This document shows, piece after piece, positions 52,130-60,758 of a stretch of 64,000 nt of DNA. Positions within the stretch are counted from its first letter, which is position 1; each line of letters starts with the position of its first letter. The notes beneath the pieces were generated by a model. It was not told the origin of the DNA and searched no databases. It worked only from the letters and a program-made list of their open reading frames with translations. Origin of the DNA: Roseburia sp. (GTDB lineage Bacteria > Bacillota > Clostridia > Lachnospirales > Lachnospiraceae); assembly GCA_019421345.1 (NCBI GenBank), contig JAHZFL010000005.1, forward strand, positions 1-64,000. Direction: 5' to 3'. The translations under genes were made by a program, and so were the position numbers.

Positions 52130-53095
52130 ATGCCAAAAGCACCGGAGGTAACGGTCATTATTCCCAATTATAACGGGAAACGGCTTTTGGAAAATTGCAT
52201 AAGGACATTGGAGTGTCAGACGATGACAGATTTTACGCTGCTTGTCGTCGATAACGGAAGTACGGACGGCAGCACGCAGGTGTCGTCGTCGCTGCCCGAT
52301 TTCCGGATGATCGCACTGCCGGAGAATACCGGATTTTGCGGGGCGGTCAATGAGGGGATCAGACGGACAGAGACGCCGTATGTGCTCCTCTTAAATAACG
52401 ATACGGAGGCAGAGCCGGATTTTGTGGAGGCGCTGCTTACGGGGATCAAGAGGTCTGAGCGGATTTTTTCCTGCTCGGCGATGATGATCGATTATCGTGA
52501 CCGCACAGTGATCGACAATGCCGGAGATTATTATACGGCGCTTGGGTGGGCGGTGGCACGCGGCAGAGGAAAACCGTGCAGTGCGTATGAGCGCGCGTGT
52601 ACGGTCTTTTCCTGCTGCGGGGGCGCGGCGATCTACCGCATGGATGCGATCAAACGGGTCGGACTGTTTGATGAGCACCATTTTGCTTATCTGGAGGATG
52701 TGGACATCGGGTATCGCGCCCGCATTTTCGGCTATGAAAATTGTTATATCCCACGGGCAAAAGTCTTTCATGTGGGGAGTGCGACGACAGGAACGCGTTA
52801 TAATGAAAAGAAGGTGTTTCTTTCGGCGCGCAATTCGATTTATCTGATTTATAAAAATATGCCGTTTTTGCAGCTTCTTTTCAATCTGCCGCTGCTTCTT
52901 GCGGGTATCTGCATCAAGCTCTTGTTTTTTGCAGGGAAGGGGCTTGCGGCAGAATATGCGCGCGGGATCGCGGCCGGAATCCGCGGTGCGCGCGGCTTAA
53001 GGCGTGTTTCGTTCTGTAAGGCTCATTTCGGAAACTATGTAAAAATTCAATTCGATCTGTGGATCAATATCTTTCGTGTTGTATTTCTTAAGTAG
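52130..53095 (+). CDS. WbbL-like family 2 glycosyltransferase (rhamnosyltransferase-like)
   Basis: A 321-residue GT2 enzyme with VIIPNYNGKRLLENC at the N-terminus, VVDNGSTDGS, LLLNNDTEAEPDF (DxD region) and FAYLEDVDIGYRARIFGY, the WbbL/RfbF-type signature. A hydrophobic stretch (about 245-270) and a basic C-terminus suggest membrane attachment. Relatives add rhamnose from dTDP-rhamnose, but no rml genes are in the window, so the donor is open. AAGGAGGAG precedes ATG 52130, 12 bases after the double-GT2 gene. Confidence 0.87.
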   Translation: MPKAPEVTVIIPNYNGKRLLENCIRTLECQTMTDFTLLVVDNGSTDGSTQVSSSLPDFRMIALPENTGFCGAVNEGIRRTETPYVLLLNNDTEAEPDFVEALLTGIKRSERIFSCSAMMIDYRDRTVIDNAGDYYTALGWAVARGRGKPCSAYERACTVFSCCGGAAIYRMDAIKRVGLFDEHHFAYLEDVDIGYRARIFGYENCYIPRAKVFHVGSATTGTRYNEKKVFLSARNSIYLIYKNMPFLQLLFNLPLLLAGICIKLLFFAGKGLAAEYARGIAAGIRGARGLRRVSFCKAHFGNYVKIQFDLWINIFRVVFLK

Positions 53096-53144
53096 ACTAA
53101 AGAAAAGATTAAGAATTTATTACAGAATGTTTGCGAAAAATCGG

Positions 53145-53173
53145 TTGTGCTTTGCAGAAAATTATTGTATGAT
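53145..53173 (+). promoter_or_regulatory. Candidate promoter of the WbaP-like/LCP operon
   Basis: TTGTGC (53145-53150), 17-base spacer, TATGAT (53168-53173). Confidence 0.5.
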
Positions 53174-53213
53174 TAGTTGCATGTGGTAACGACTCTGATA
53201 AGAGGAAAACAAT

Positions 53214-54632
53214 ATGATAAAAGATAATCAGCAGCATTTTAACAGGCTGCATGTGATGATAGATGCGGCGGTGGTTGCGGTATCTTATATGCTTGCGTGG
53301 TGGCTGAAGTTTAAAAGCGGTTTCTTAGACAGCGGTCTGGGAGCGCTGTCCTTTGGGTTCTATATGAGCGTGCTGATTGTGATCGTTCCCGGATACATTT
53401 TGCTGTATTACGCGTTCAATCTGTACACCTCAAAGCGCGTGCAGGGAAGGCGGCTGGAGCTGTCCAACATCGTTATGGCAAATACGGTCGGGCTGCTGAT
53501 CCTGTTTACACTGCTTTACAATCTGCAGTCGTATGAGGCACAGTTTAAGAATTTTTCCCGTGAGATGTTGTTTTATTTTTATATAGTCAACATTGTAAAC
53601 GAGGAGATTGTGCGGCTTTTGATCCGCCGTTTTCTGCGTGACATACGAAGGAAGGGGTATAACCTCAAGCATATACTGCTTGTGGGATATTCAAGAGCTG
53701 CGGAGCAGTATATAGACAGAATCCAGCAGAATCCGCAGTGGGGTTATCACATCCGCGGGGTATTGGATGACAATATTGCCAGAGGCATCTCTTATAAGGG
53801 AGTAAAGGTCATCGGCAGCATCGGCAATCTGAATTATATTCTGCCGCAGAACAGTCTGGATGAGATCGCGATCACACTGGGGCTGGAGGAATATTATAAG
53901 CTGGAAAAGATTGTGGCAGAATGCGAAAAATCGGGCGTACACACCAAGTTTATTCCCGATTACGGAAATATCATTCCGACGAAGCCATATACGGAGGATC
54001 TGCTTGGGCTTCCGGTCATTAATATCCGCTATGTACCACTGACGAATACGTTTAACGCACTGCTGAAACGGTGTATGGACATCGTCGGTTCTATTTTATG
54101 TATTATTTTATTTTCACCGCTCATGCTGTTTACGGCGGCGCTTGTCAAGGGAACATCAACAGGTCCCCTGATCTTTAAGCAGGAGCGGGTCGGTCTTCAC
54201 AACAAGCCGTTTCATATGTATAAGTTCCGCACGATGTATGTGCAGACGGAGGAGGAGGAGCAGAAGGGCTGGACGACGAAGAATGATCCGAGGATCACAA
54301 AATGCGGAGGCTTTCTGCGACGGACAAGCCTGGATGAATTTCCACAGTTGTTTAACGTCTTAAAGGGCGATATGAGTCTGGTCGGTCCAAGACCGGAGCG
54401 GCCGCAGTATGTGGAGAAGTTCCGGGAGGAGATTCCGCGCTATATGATCAAGCATCAGGTGCGTCCGGGGATGACCGGATGGGCGCAGGTCAACGGCTAC
54501 CGGGGTGACACCTCCATACGAAAGCGGATTGAGCATGATCTATACTACATTGAGAACTGGACAGTCGGCTTGGACATCAAGATTTTGTTTCTGACGGTTT
54601 TCAAAGGGTTTATCAATAAAAATGCATATTAG
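53214..54632 (+). CDS. WbaP/CpsE-type undecaprenyl-phosphate sugar phosphotransferase
   Basis: A 472-residue polyprenyl glycosylphosphotransferase that starts the repeat unit by moving a sugar-1-phosphate from a UDP-sugar to undecaprenyl phosphate. Four N-terminal helices (about 10-110), a Rossmann-like central domain (about 145-255), a reentrant helix near 285-305 and the catalytic domain follow, with KFRTM, TSLDEFPQLFNVLKGDMSLVGPRPE in two adjoining blocks, and VRPGMTGWAQVNG. Full-length architecture matches WbaP/CpsE; glucose or galactose is the usual sugar. AGAGG precedes ATG 53214, and the LCP gene begins ten bases after the stop. Confidence 0.92.
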   Translation: MIKDNQQHFNRLHVMIDAAVVAVSYMLAWWLKFKSGFLDSGLGALSFGFYMSVLIVIVPGYILLYYAFNLYTSKRVQGRRLELSNIVMANTVGLLILFTLLYNLQSYEAQFKNFSREMLFYFYIVNIVNEEIVRLLIRRFLRDIRRKGYNLKHILLVGYSRAAEQYIDRIQQNPQWGYHIRGVLDDNIARGISYKGVKVIGSIGNLNYILPQNSLDEIAITLGLEEYYKLEKIVAECEKSGVHTKFIPDYGNIIPTKPYTEDLLGLPVINIRYVPLTNTFNALLKRCMDIVGSILCIILFSPLMLFTAALVKGTSTGPLIFKQERVGLHNKPFHMYKFRTMYVQTEEEEQKGWTTKNDPRITKCGGFLRRTSLDEFPQLFNVLKGDMSLVGPRPERPQYVEKFREEIPRYMIKHQVRPGMTGWAQVNGYRGDTSIRKRIEHDLYYIENWTVGLDIKILFLTVFKGFINKNAY

Positions 54633-54642
54633 GAGAAAATTC

Positions 54643-55755
54643 ATGAGCAGAGAAAATGAAAAGAGACCACTGACAAAGAAGCAAAGAGCGGCGCTTCGCA
54701 AGAAGAAGCAGCAGAGAAAGATCATGCTGGTAGTGATTGAGGTGCTGGCGCTTCTGATTCTTGGAATCGTGCTGTTTGTCGTATTAAAGTTGTCAAAGAT
54801 CCAGAAGGATCACTCCTTTGACCAGGATGCCCTTGAGTTCAATGAGGGTATTTCATCGGAATCGCAGGAGCTGATGGATAAGTACACGACGATCGCACTC
54901 TTTGGTCTGGATAACCGTTCAAACGGCAATCTGTCCAAAGGAAACAGTGATGTTATCATGATCGCGAGCATCAATAATAAGACGCATGAGGTAAAGCTGG
55001 TATCGGTATTCCGTGATACTTATCTGGACATTGGCGGCAGTACGTTTAAGAAATGTAATGCTGCATATGCAAAGGGTGGACCGGAGCAGGCGATCACCAT
55101 GCTCAATAAGAACCTTGATTTAAACATCACCGATTATGTGACGGTAGATTTCAATTCGGTTGTTGAGTGCGTCGATCTGTTAGGCGGTGTTGAGATTACA
55201 GTCACCGAGGAGGAAGCGGTTTTAATGGAGGGCTATATGGATGAGATCAACAAGCTCACAAAGAAGAAGCCTTCCGAATATTCCGAATATCTGCCCGGTG
55301 CAGGAACTTATAATATGGACGGTGTACAGGCATGTGCCTTTGCGCGTATCCGTTACACCGCGGGTGATGACTATAAGCGCGCGGAGCGTCAGAGAACAGT
55401 TCTTGCGGCGATGGTACAGAAAGCGCAGAAGTCGGACCTTAAGACGATCAATAAGCTCATCGATGCAGTATTTGGAGATATTAAGACAAGCTTTAACAAT
55501 ACAGACCTGATCGCGCTTGCGGCGAAGGTGTTTGATTATAAGCTGGGTGAGACGGCGGGATTCCCATTTGAGAAGAATGCAACGAATATCGGTTCTAAGG
55601 GAAGCGTGGTCGTGCCGTGTGATCTTGAGTCGAATGTTGTGCAGTTGCATACCTTCCTGTATGAGGATGAGACTTATGTGCCGACAGATACCGTTAAGAA
55701 TAACAGTGAGAAGATTATCAATGATACTGGTTTCCACCAGGGAGATGGTTATTAA
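54643..55755 (+). CDS. LytR-CpsA-Psr (LCP) family glycan ligase
   Basis: A 370-residue type II membrane protein: a very basic cytoplasmic start, one helix (about 27-50) and an external LCP domain. Conserved parts are LFGLDNR, SVFRDTYLDI with the catalytic-region Arg, CVDLLGGVEI, and RIRYTAGDDYKRAERQR. LCP enzymes transfer lipid-linked wall polymers or capsule to peptidoglycan. Its place between the initiating phosphotransferase and a GT2 supports capsule attachment here. ATG 54643 follows AGGAG; ATG 54622 lies within the previous gene. The next gene starts at the last base of its stop. Confidence 0.93.
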   Translation: MSRENEKRPLTKKQRAALRKKKQQRKIMLVVIEVLALLILGIVLFVVLKLSKIQKDHSFDQDALEFNEGISSESQELMDKYTTIALFGLDNRSNGNLSKGNSDVIMIASINNKTHEVKLVSVFRDTYLDIGGSTFKKCNAAYAKGGPEQAITMLNKNLDLNITDYVTVDFNSVVECVDLLGGVEITVTEEEAVLMEGYMDEINKLTKKKPSEYSEYLPGAGTYNMDGVQACAFARIRYTAGDDYKRAERQRTVLAAMVQKAQKSDLKTINKLIDAVFGDIKTSFNNTDLIALAAKVFDYKLGETAGFPFEKNATNIGSKGSVVVPCDLESNVVQLHTFLYEDETYVPTDTVKNNSEKIINDTGFHQGDGY

Positions 55756-56717
55756 TGAAAGTAGATATGATCATTCCGACGTATCGGCCGGATGATACTT
55801 TTTGTCTGCTCCTGCAACGATTGCGGGAGCAGACCTTTCTTATTCAGAGGCTGATCATTTTAAATACAGAACAGAGTTTATGGGAGGAGGCAGACAGGCG
55901 GTACGCCATCAGCGAGCGTCTGAAGGAGCTTCCTTTTTCCTATACCTTGCTGCATGTGACGAAGGAGGACTTTGACCACGGCGGCACGCGCAATCTGGGG
56001 GCAAGGGAATCCGATGCGGAGATCCTCATTTTCATGACACAGGATGCGGTGCCTGCAGATCCATTTTTGGTCGAGCGGCTGATAGAGCCGCTGCAGTTGT
56101 CCGGTGACGAAGGAAAGACGGCAGCGGTTGCGTATGCGCGTCAGCTTCCGGCAAAGGACTGCGGGATCATCGAGCGCTATACCAGAGAGTTTAATTATCC
56201 GGCTAAGAGCTGTCTAAAGGGCAGGGAGGATATTCCGACATTTGGAATCAAAACCTTCTTTTGTTCGGATGTCTGTGCGGCATATCGCAGGGAGTTGTTT
56301 TTTTCGCTTGGCGGCTTTGAAGAACCCGTTATTTTTAACGAGGATATGTTTTTTGCCGCTCATGCGGTGGGGGAGGGCTTCTATGTCGCGTATGCGGAAG
56401 GGGCACAGGTGATCCATTCGCATAATTATTCGGTGATGCAGCAGTTTCATCGTAATTTTGATCTTGCGGTCTCGCAGACGGCGCATCCTGAAATTTTTGA
56501 GCAGATCAGCTCGGAGGCGGAGGGGATGAAGCTGGTAAAGAGCACGGTAAGGTATTTGTGCAGGATTGGAAAGCCGTATTTGATCGGAAAGCTTTTGGTA
56601 CAATGCGCAGGAAAATATGCAGGGTATTTTTTCGGAAAGCGGTGGCGCAGACTTGGAAAAAAGCAGATTCTGTGGTGTACGATGAATCGGAATTACTGGA
56701 AGAAGCTCTGGCGGTAA
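55755..56717 (+). CDS. RfbF-like family 2 glycosyltransferase
   Basis: A 320-residue GT2 protein with VDMIIPTYRPDDTF, HGGTRNLGARES, FMTQDAVPAD (a Gln-Asp variant of DxD often seen in rhamnosyltransferases) and FSLGGFEEPVIFNEDMFFAAHA. The C-terminal 70 residues are basic and hydrophobic and may touch the membrane. Start and previous stop overlap by one base (TAATG), so translation is coupled to the LCP gene. It probably adds one sugar in the cytoplasm; rhamnose is a guess from family resemblance only. Confidence 0.83.
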   Translation: MKVDMIIPTYRPDDTFCLLLQRLREQTFLIQRLIILNTEQSLWEEADRRYAISERLKELPFSYTLLHVTKEDFDHGGTRNLGARESDAEILIFMTQDAVPADPFLVERLIEPLQLSGDEGKTAAVAYARQLPAKDCGIIERYTREFNYPAKSCLKGREDIPTFGIKTFFCSDVCAAYRRELFFSLGGFEEPVIFNEDMFFAAHAVGEGFYVAYAEGAQVIHSHNYSVMQQFHRNFDLAVSQTAHPEIFEQISSEAEGMKLVKSTVRYLCRIGKPYLIGKLLVQCAGKYAGYFFGKRWRRLGKKQILWCTMNRNYWKKLWR

Positions 56718-56749
56718 GCGAATTTGGGGAAGAAAGTGGAGTAGGTTGC

Positions 56750-58219
56750 ATGAGAAAAAAGGCAGACAGACATGTTTATGTCTTTTGGGCGCTGGTATTT
56801 GCGGCGGCATTTCTGATTCTTGGTTTCGTCGGTTATTCTGACGGGGATGATGCTTATTTTTATGAATATACGCACAAAATGGGATTTTTGGAGTATTTGG
56901 GCTGGCGATATGAGACGTGGGTCGGGAGGCTTGCGGGGGAGGCGATGGTGTATATCGCTTTTCATTTGGGACTGCCGTTTTGGAGACTTGTGAACGCCCT
57001 GATGCTCACGCTTCTTCCGCTTGGGATTCTCTCTCTGGCGGTGACGGCAGCAAGAGTTCCGCAGGGAACGTTTCAGGACTGGAAGTGTCGGCAGCCGGCA
57101 TGTATGGGAGCGGACAGCGGCAGAAGGCAGACCGGACTTTTGGCGGCGATCGCTGTGGTGTCCGGTTATTTTTTGATGGATGTGCAGACGGTCGGTTATG
57201 CGGCTGTGTGGGTCAACGGCTCTATCTTTTATACATGGTCGTTTACCTGCGGGATATGGGCGCTCACCACATTTGCGGAATATGTGTTTGCCGAGAGACC
57301 GGCGAAAGAAGCAGGCGGCGGTCGATGGGGCATTCGTATGGAGGGGTGCTCCCTCTGGAGGTTTCTCTATGCGATTCCCTGCGCGGCGGTCGCTTCTATG
57401 TCGATTGAGCAGATGGGGGCGGTACTCCTCGTATTTGAGCTGTTGGGGGTGATTTACGGAATCTGTAAATGGCGCAGTGTGCATCCGCTGCTGCTTGTGC
57501 AGACTGCCGTCACATTGCTTTCGTTTGCAGTGTTGTTTGCTGCTCCCGGAAATGACGTGCGTGTTGCAGCAGAGATCGTAAACTGGATGCCGCAGTATGA
57601 GACGCTCAAGCTCGGCGAGCATTTGTTTCTCACGCTGCACTGGATGATCTCATCCTTTGCCAATGAAAATAAGCTGTTTTTATGTGGGATCTGGATTGCC
57701 GGAATTTTCTTGCTTCTGCAAAAGGAAAAGAAAAGCCGTACGGACTGCTGGATGATTGTTGGCGCAGGGATTTTTACGGCTGTTGCGCTGCTCCCGTATG
57801 TCGGAATTACGGCATTCTCCAATTTGGGTATGCAGTATATTGATATTACGCAGTGCGTCACGGAAGTGCCCGCACTTTCACGTTTTACGGGAATGCAGCT
57901 TGCGGCGCTTGTCTGGTGGTGTGCGGCGCTTGTCTATACGTTTTTCTTTCTTCAGAGGGTGTCAGGCTGTCAGATTACGCTGCTGCTTGCCTATCTGGCG
58001 GGGATCGCGAGCGAGGCGATTATGTTTTTTTCGCCGACGATGTATGCGTCCGGCGCGCGGGTTTATTATCTGACCGATCTTTTGTATTTGTTTGTAATCC
58101 TCTGCCTTGCGTTCGGGCTAAAGGAGGAGAGAAGGAGAAATATTCTTTATGCCGTCTGTGCGGGCTTTGGCGTATTAAATTTCGTTTGTCAGCTTCCCGC
58201 TTTTCTTGCGGTGCTCTAA
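56750..58219 (+). CDS. DUF6056-like polytopic membrane protein
   Basis: A 489-residue protein with about ten helices. After the first helix comes GYSDGDDAYFYEYT and then RYETWVGRL, an acidic external loop like that of DUF6056 and other GT-C-like proteins. It may use a lipid-linked sugar outside the membrane, or act in chain assembly; function is not established. I choose ATG 56750 with GGAG nine bases upstream. The frame is open to 56558, but that part overlaps the GT2 gene and has no ribosome binding site. It is the last recognisable glycan gene before the housekeeping genes. Confidence 0.65.
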   Translation: MRKKADRHVYVFWALVFAAAFLILGFVGYSDGDDAYFYEYTHKMGFLEYLGWRYETWVGRLAGEAMVYIAFHLGLPFWRLVNALMLTLLPLGILSLAVTAARVPQGTFQDWKCRQPACMGADSGRRQTGLLAAIAVVSGYFLMDVQTVGYAAVWVNGSIFYTWSFTCGIWALTTFAEYVFAERPAKEAGGGRWGIRMEGCSLWRFLYAIPCAAVASMSIEQMGAVLLVFELLGVIYGICKWRSVHPLLLVQTAVTLLSFAVLFAAPGNDVRVAAEIVNWMPQYETLKLGEHLFLTLHWMISSFANENKLFLCGIWIAGIFLLLQKEKKSRTDCWMIVGAGIFTAVALLPYVGITAFSNLGMQYIDITQCVTEVPALSRFTGMQLAALVWWCAALVYTFFFLQRVSGCQITLLLAYLAGIASEAIMFFSPTMYASGARVYYLTDLLYLFVILCLAFGLKEERRRNILYAVCAGFGVLNFVCQLPAFLAVL

Positions 58220-58221
58220 GG

Positions 58222-58239
58222 ATGATTTTTAGAAATCAT
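58222..58239 (+). terminator. Possible weak terminator hairpin
   Basis: ATGATTT and AAATCAT form a 7-bp stem with a four-base loop just after the stop, followed by a broken T-rich stretch. Confidence 0.35.
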
Positions 58240-58283
58240 AGAATTTTGATATTTTTGTCACAATTCAAACACAATTAAACGAT

Positions 58284-58316
58284 AGACTTTACCATATCAC
58301 AAGGAGAACAAAGTCT
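58284..58316 (+). promoter_or_regulatory. Leader stem-loop before the HtrA gene
   Basis: AGACTTT (58284-58290) and AAAGTCT (58310-58316) are perfectly complementary around a 19-base loop that contains AAGGAG. A second AGGAAAGGGG nearer the ATG is probably the working ribosome binding site. I see no convincing promoter here. Confidence 0.35.
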
Positions 58317-58338
58317 TGTGGAGGAAAGGGGAAACGTC

Positions 58339-59781
58339 ATGGATCAGAATCATTATCAGAATCAAAATCAAAACCAGAATAACGGACAGTCCTCCGATTC
58401 CTTTTATTCGTATAACCAAAGCTATACGGGAGGGAATGGGAATAACGGAAACGGAACGAATACAGGAGCTTATACGGCAAATGGTTATCAGAATACATCA
58501 GGCGCCTATCAGGAGCATTTTTATCAGACGGCGGGCGCGCCGCAAAATAGCGGAAAGAAGCCGAAGAAACCAAGAAATCCCGGAGGCTTTGGCACAAAGC
58601 TTGCAAAATGCGCCGCGCTTGCGTTAGTATTCGGTCTTGTTGCAGGTACGGTGATCGAGGGTGTACATCTGGCGTCGGGAGCGATCTTTAAGGATGAGGG
58701 CAAGACGGTAGATACCTCCGGCGGCGTCTTAAGTCAGTCTGATACGAACGGCGTGAAGTCGACCTCGACATCGTCCAATTATGTGGCGACAGATGTTTCG
58801 GATATTGTGGAGGAGGTAATGCCTTCGATCGTGGCGATCACGAATTTAAGCATCGCCGAGTATCAGAGCCTTTGGGGCAGACAGTCCTATGAGGTGCCAA
58901 GCTTTGGTTCAGGCATCATTATCAGCCAGAATGACGAGTATCTTTATGTGGTGACAAATAATCATGTGGTGGAGGGCGCAAACAGTCTGACTGTCACCTT
59001 TGTGGACAGCTCTACGGCAAGCGCGGAGGTGCGCGGTACAGATCCTTCCACGGACCTTGCGGTGATCCAGATACCGATTTCGGGTATTAAGGAGGAGACA
59101 CGCGGAAAGCTTAAGGTGGCAACGCTTGGCGATTCCAATTCCTTAAAGGTGGGAGAGGCGTCGATCGCTATCGGCAATGCGCTTGGTTACGGACAGTCGG
59201 TAACAACGGGCTGCATCAGCGCCTTAAACCGAAAGGTATCGGTTTCCGATTCCGGCAGCAAAACGAATTATACCGCAGATTTAATCCAGACAGATGCAGC
59301 GATCAATCCGGGAAACAGCGGCGGTGCACTGTTAAATGCGGCAGGAGAGGTCATCGGTATCAATTCGGTAAAATACGCCGATACCGATGTGGAGGGCATT
59401 GGCTATGCGATACCGATCAGTACTGCCAGCCCGATCATTGAGGACTTGATCACAAAGGAGAAGGTCGATCCGGCAGAGAGCGCATTTCTTGGTGTGGCGG
59501 GCGTAGATGTCACGACTGATGTTGCGCAGGCATACGGAATGCCGACCGGTGTTTCTGTCAGACAGGTCACGGCAGGGTCTGCGGCAGAGCAGGCGGGCAT
59601 TCAGGTTGGAGATATTATCACGACCTTTGACGGCAGAAGCGTAAGCTCCATGCAGGAGCTGTCACAGAGGATGCAGTATTACAGAGCCGGAGATACGGTG
59701 GACGTTGTCATTGCAAGAGCCTCGGACGGCAGCTATGTGGAACAGACGATACAGGTAACGCTTGGGAAAAGAACTTCCTAA
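58339..59781 (+). CDS. htrA: HtrA/DegP-like trypsin-fold serine protease with PDZ domain
   Basis: A 480-residue membrane-anchored protease for envelope quality control. A long Asn/Gln/Gly-rich cytoplasmic start (about 1-75) precedes one helix (about 90-112) and the protease domain with the triad His209 (TNNHVVEG), Asp239 (STDLAVIQI) and Ser327 (GNSGGAL). One PDZ domain (about 380-475) ends the protein. Length is near that of B. subtilis HtrA. ATG 58339 follows AGGAAAGGGG; GTG 58318 is less likely. It is separated from the glycan operon by a weak hairpin and closed by its own terminator. Confidence 0.93.
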   Translation: MDQNHYQNQNQNQNNGQSSDSFYSYNQSYTGGNGNNGNGTNTGAYTANGYQNTSGAYQEHFYQTAGAPQNSGKKPKKPRNPGGFGTKLAKCAALALVFGLVAGTVIEGVHLASGAIFKDEGKTVDTSGGVLSQSDTNGVKSTSTSSNYVATDVSDIVEEVMPSIVAITNLSIAEYQSLWGRQSYEVPSFGSGIIISQNDEYLYVVTNNHVVEGANSLTVTFVDSSTASAEVRGTDPSTDLAVIQIPISGIKEETRGKLKVATLGDSNSLKVGEASIAIGNALGYGQSVTTGCISALNRKVSVSDSGSKTNYTADLIQTDAAINPGNSGGALLNAAGEVIGINSVKYADTDVEGIGYAIPISTASPIIEDLITKEKVDPAESAFLGVAGVDVTTDVAQAYGMPTGVSVRQVTAGSAAEQAGIQVGDIITTFDGRSVSSMQELSQRMQYYRAGDTVDVVIARASDGSYVEQTIQVTLGKRTS

Positions 59782-59808
59782 GGCAGATATTTTTAAAAAG
59801 TGATAGGG

Positions 59809-59845
59809 AAAACCACAGTGTGCGTTTGGTATGCTGTGGTTTTTT
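59809..59845 (+). terminator. Rho-independent terminator after the HtrA gene
   Basis: AAAACCACAG (59809-59818) pairs with CTGTGGTTTT (59834-59843), ending in a run of six T. Confidence 0.88.
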
Positions 59846-59896
59846 GATTGACATAAGAGTGGCTCGCAAAGCGTGTCGCTCGTTGTTTGTAGGAAT

Positions 59897-59916
59897 AATC
59901 ATATTGAATCATATTG
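59897..59916. repeat. Perfect tandem repeat of a 10-mer
   Basis: AATCATATTG occurs twice without a gap, about 100 bases before spoIIR. One-turn spacing would put both copies on the same DNA face. Confidence 0.5.
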
Positions 59917-59945
59917 TGCTGCACGCGCTTGTTTTCTCCGAAATT

Positions 59946-59978
59946 ATCCGAAACGGATGAATAGGACTGGATAAAATT
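59946..59978 (+). promoter_or_regulatory. spoIIR upstream region: small dyad and possible sigma-F -10
   Basis: ATCCG-AAA-CGGAT is a perfect short dyad (59946-59958). GGATAAAATT at 59969-59978 is one mismatch from the sigma-F -10 pattern GGnrAnAnTw expected for spoIIR, but I find no good -35 box. Confidence 0.3.
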
Positions 59979-60013
59979 GGAAATAGTTCTTGTACAGGAA
60001 AAGGAGAGTGCGT

Positions 60014-60646
60014 ATGAGAGAAGATAGAAAAAAAGCAGTGTGGTACATATTGGCAGTGTTGCATATAGGTTTGGTGATTTTTCTGGGCTTACAGTATGGA
60101 GAGCGGGTGCATCTGCAAAAAAGCATTGCGGATAAGGTGCTGCGGTTTCATGTGATCGCAAACAGTGACAGCGTGTGTGATCAGGAATTAAAGCTGAAGG
60201 TGCGGGACGCGGTCGGAGGCAGAATGCAGGAGCTTTTGAAAAATGCCGAAAGTAAGGAGGCGTGTGAGGAGATCGTAAGTCAGGAGCTGGGAGAGATCAT
60301 AGCGACGGCGGAGGAGGTCATCCGGGCGGAGGGGTATTCGTACGAGGCACAGGCATTTCTCACTGACACGTCATTTCCGGTTAAAACGTATGGCGCATAT
60401 ACGTTTCCGGCGGGCAGCTACCGTGCTTTGGAGGTTGTGATCGGCGAGGGTGCAGGGCGTAACTGGTGGTGCGTGATGTATCCGAATATGTGCTTTTCCG
60501 GCAGTGTTTATGAGGTTGTTTATGAGGATGCCGAGGAGGCGCTAAAGGAGGTGCTCTCTCCTGAGGAATATCAAAGAGTGCTCTCCTCAAATGATTATCA
60601 GGTGGAGTTTAAATACCTCACATTTTTAAACGAGTTGACAGAATAA
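60014..60646 (+). CDS. spoIIR: Stage II sporulation protein R
   Basis: A 210-residue exported signalling protein: basic start, one signal/anchor helix (about 8-27), then the family sequence LRFHVIANSDSVCDQELKLKVRD in two adjoining blocks and NWWCVMYPNMCF. It is made in the forespore and acts across the septum to trigger SpoIIGA processing of pro-sigma-E in the mother cell. Length is typical. ATG 60014 follows AAAGGAG. Its presence shows that the organism is, or descends from, an endospore former. Expected control is by sigma-F. Confidence 0.93.
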   Translation: MREDRKKAVWYILAVLHIGLVIFLGLQYGERVHLQKSIADKVLRFHVIANSDSVCDQELKLKVRDAVGGRMQELLKNAESKEACEEIVSQELGEIIATAEEVIRAEGYSYEAQAFLTDTSFPVKTYGAYTFPAGSYRALEVVIGEGAGRNWWCVMYPNMCFSGSVYEVVYEDAEEALKEVLSPEEYQRVLSSNDYQVEFKYLTFLNELTE

Positions 60647-60650
60647 AACT

Positions 60651-60694
60651 TTTGTGAGAATGGACTTGCGTATTCTTACAAAAACAGGTAATAT
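60651..60694 (+). promoter_or_regulatory. Inverted repeat overlapping a candidate promoter before the DUF1934 gene
   Basis: Arms 60651-60661 and 60672-60682 pair over 11 bases (one G-U) around a 10-base loop. TTGCGT (60666-60671), 17 bases, TAATAT (60689-60694) could be a promoter through it. No T-run follows, so an operator or leader hairpin is more likely than a terminator. Confidence 0.4.
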
Positions 60695-60758
60695 GAGTTG
60701 GTGCAGCTATTTGCACGGGTGCAAAGAGAGAAAGAATTTATTTGACGGGGGAGAGGAA

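Noticed and set aside
59848..59853. TTGACA after the HtrA terminator as a promoter for spoIIR
   Set aside because: No -10-like sequence at the right distance; a sigma-F-type element is expected for this gene.
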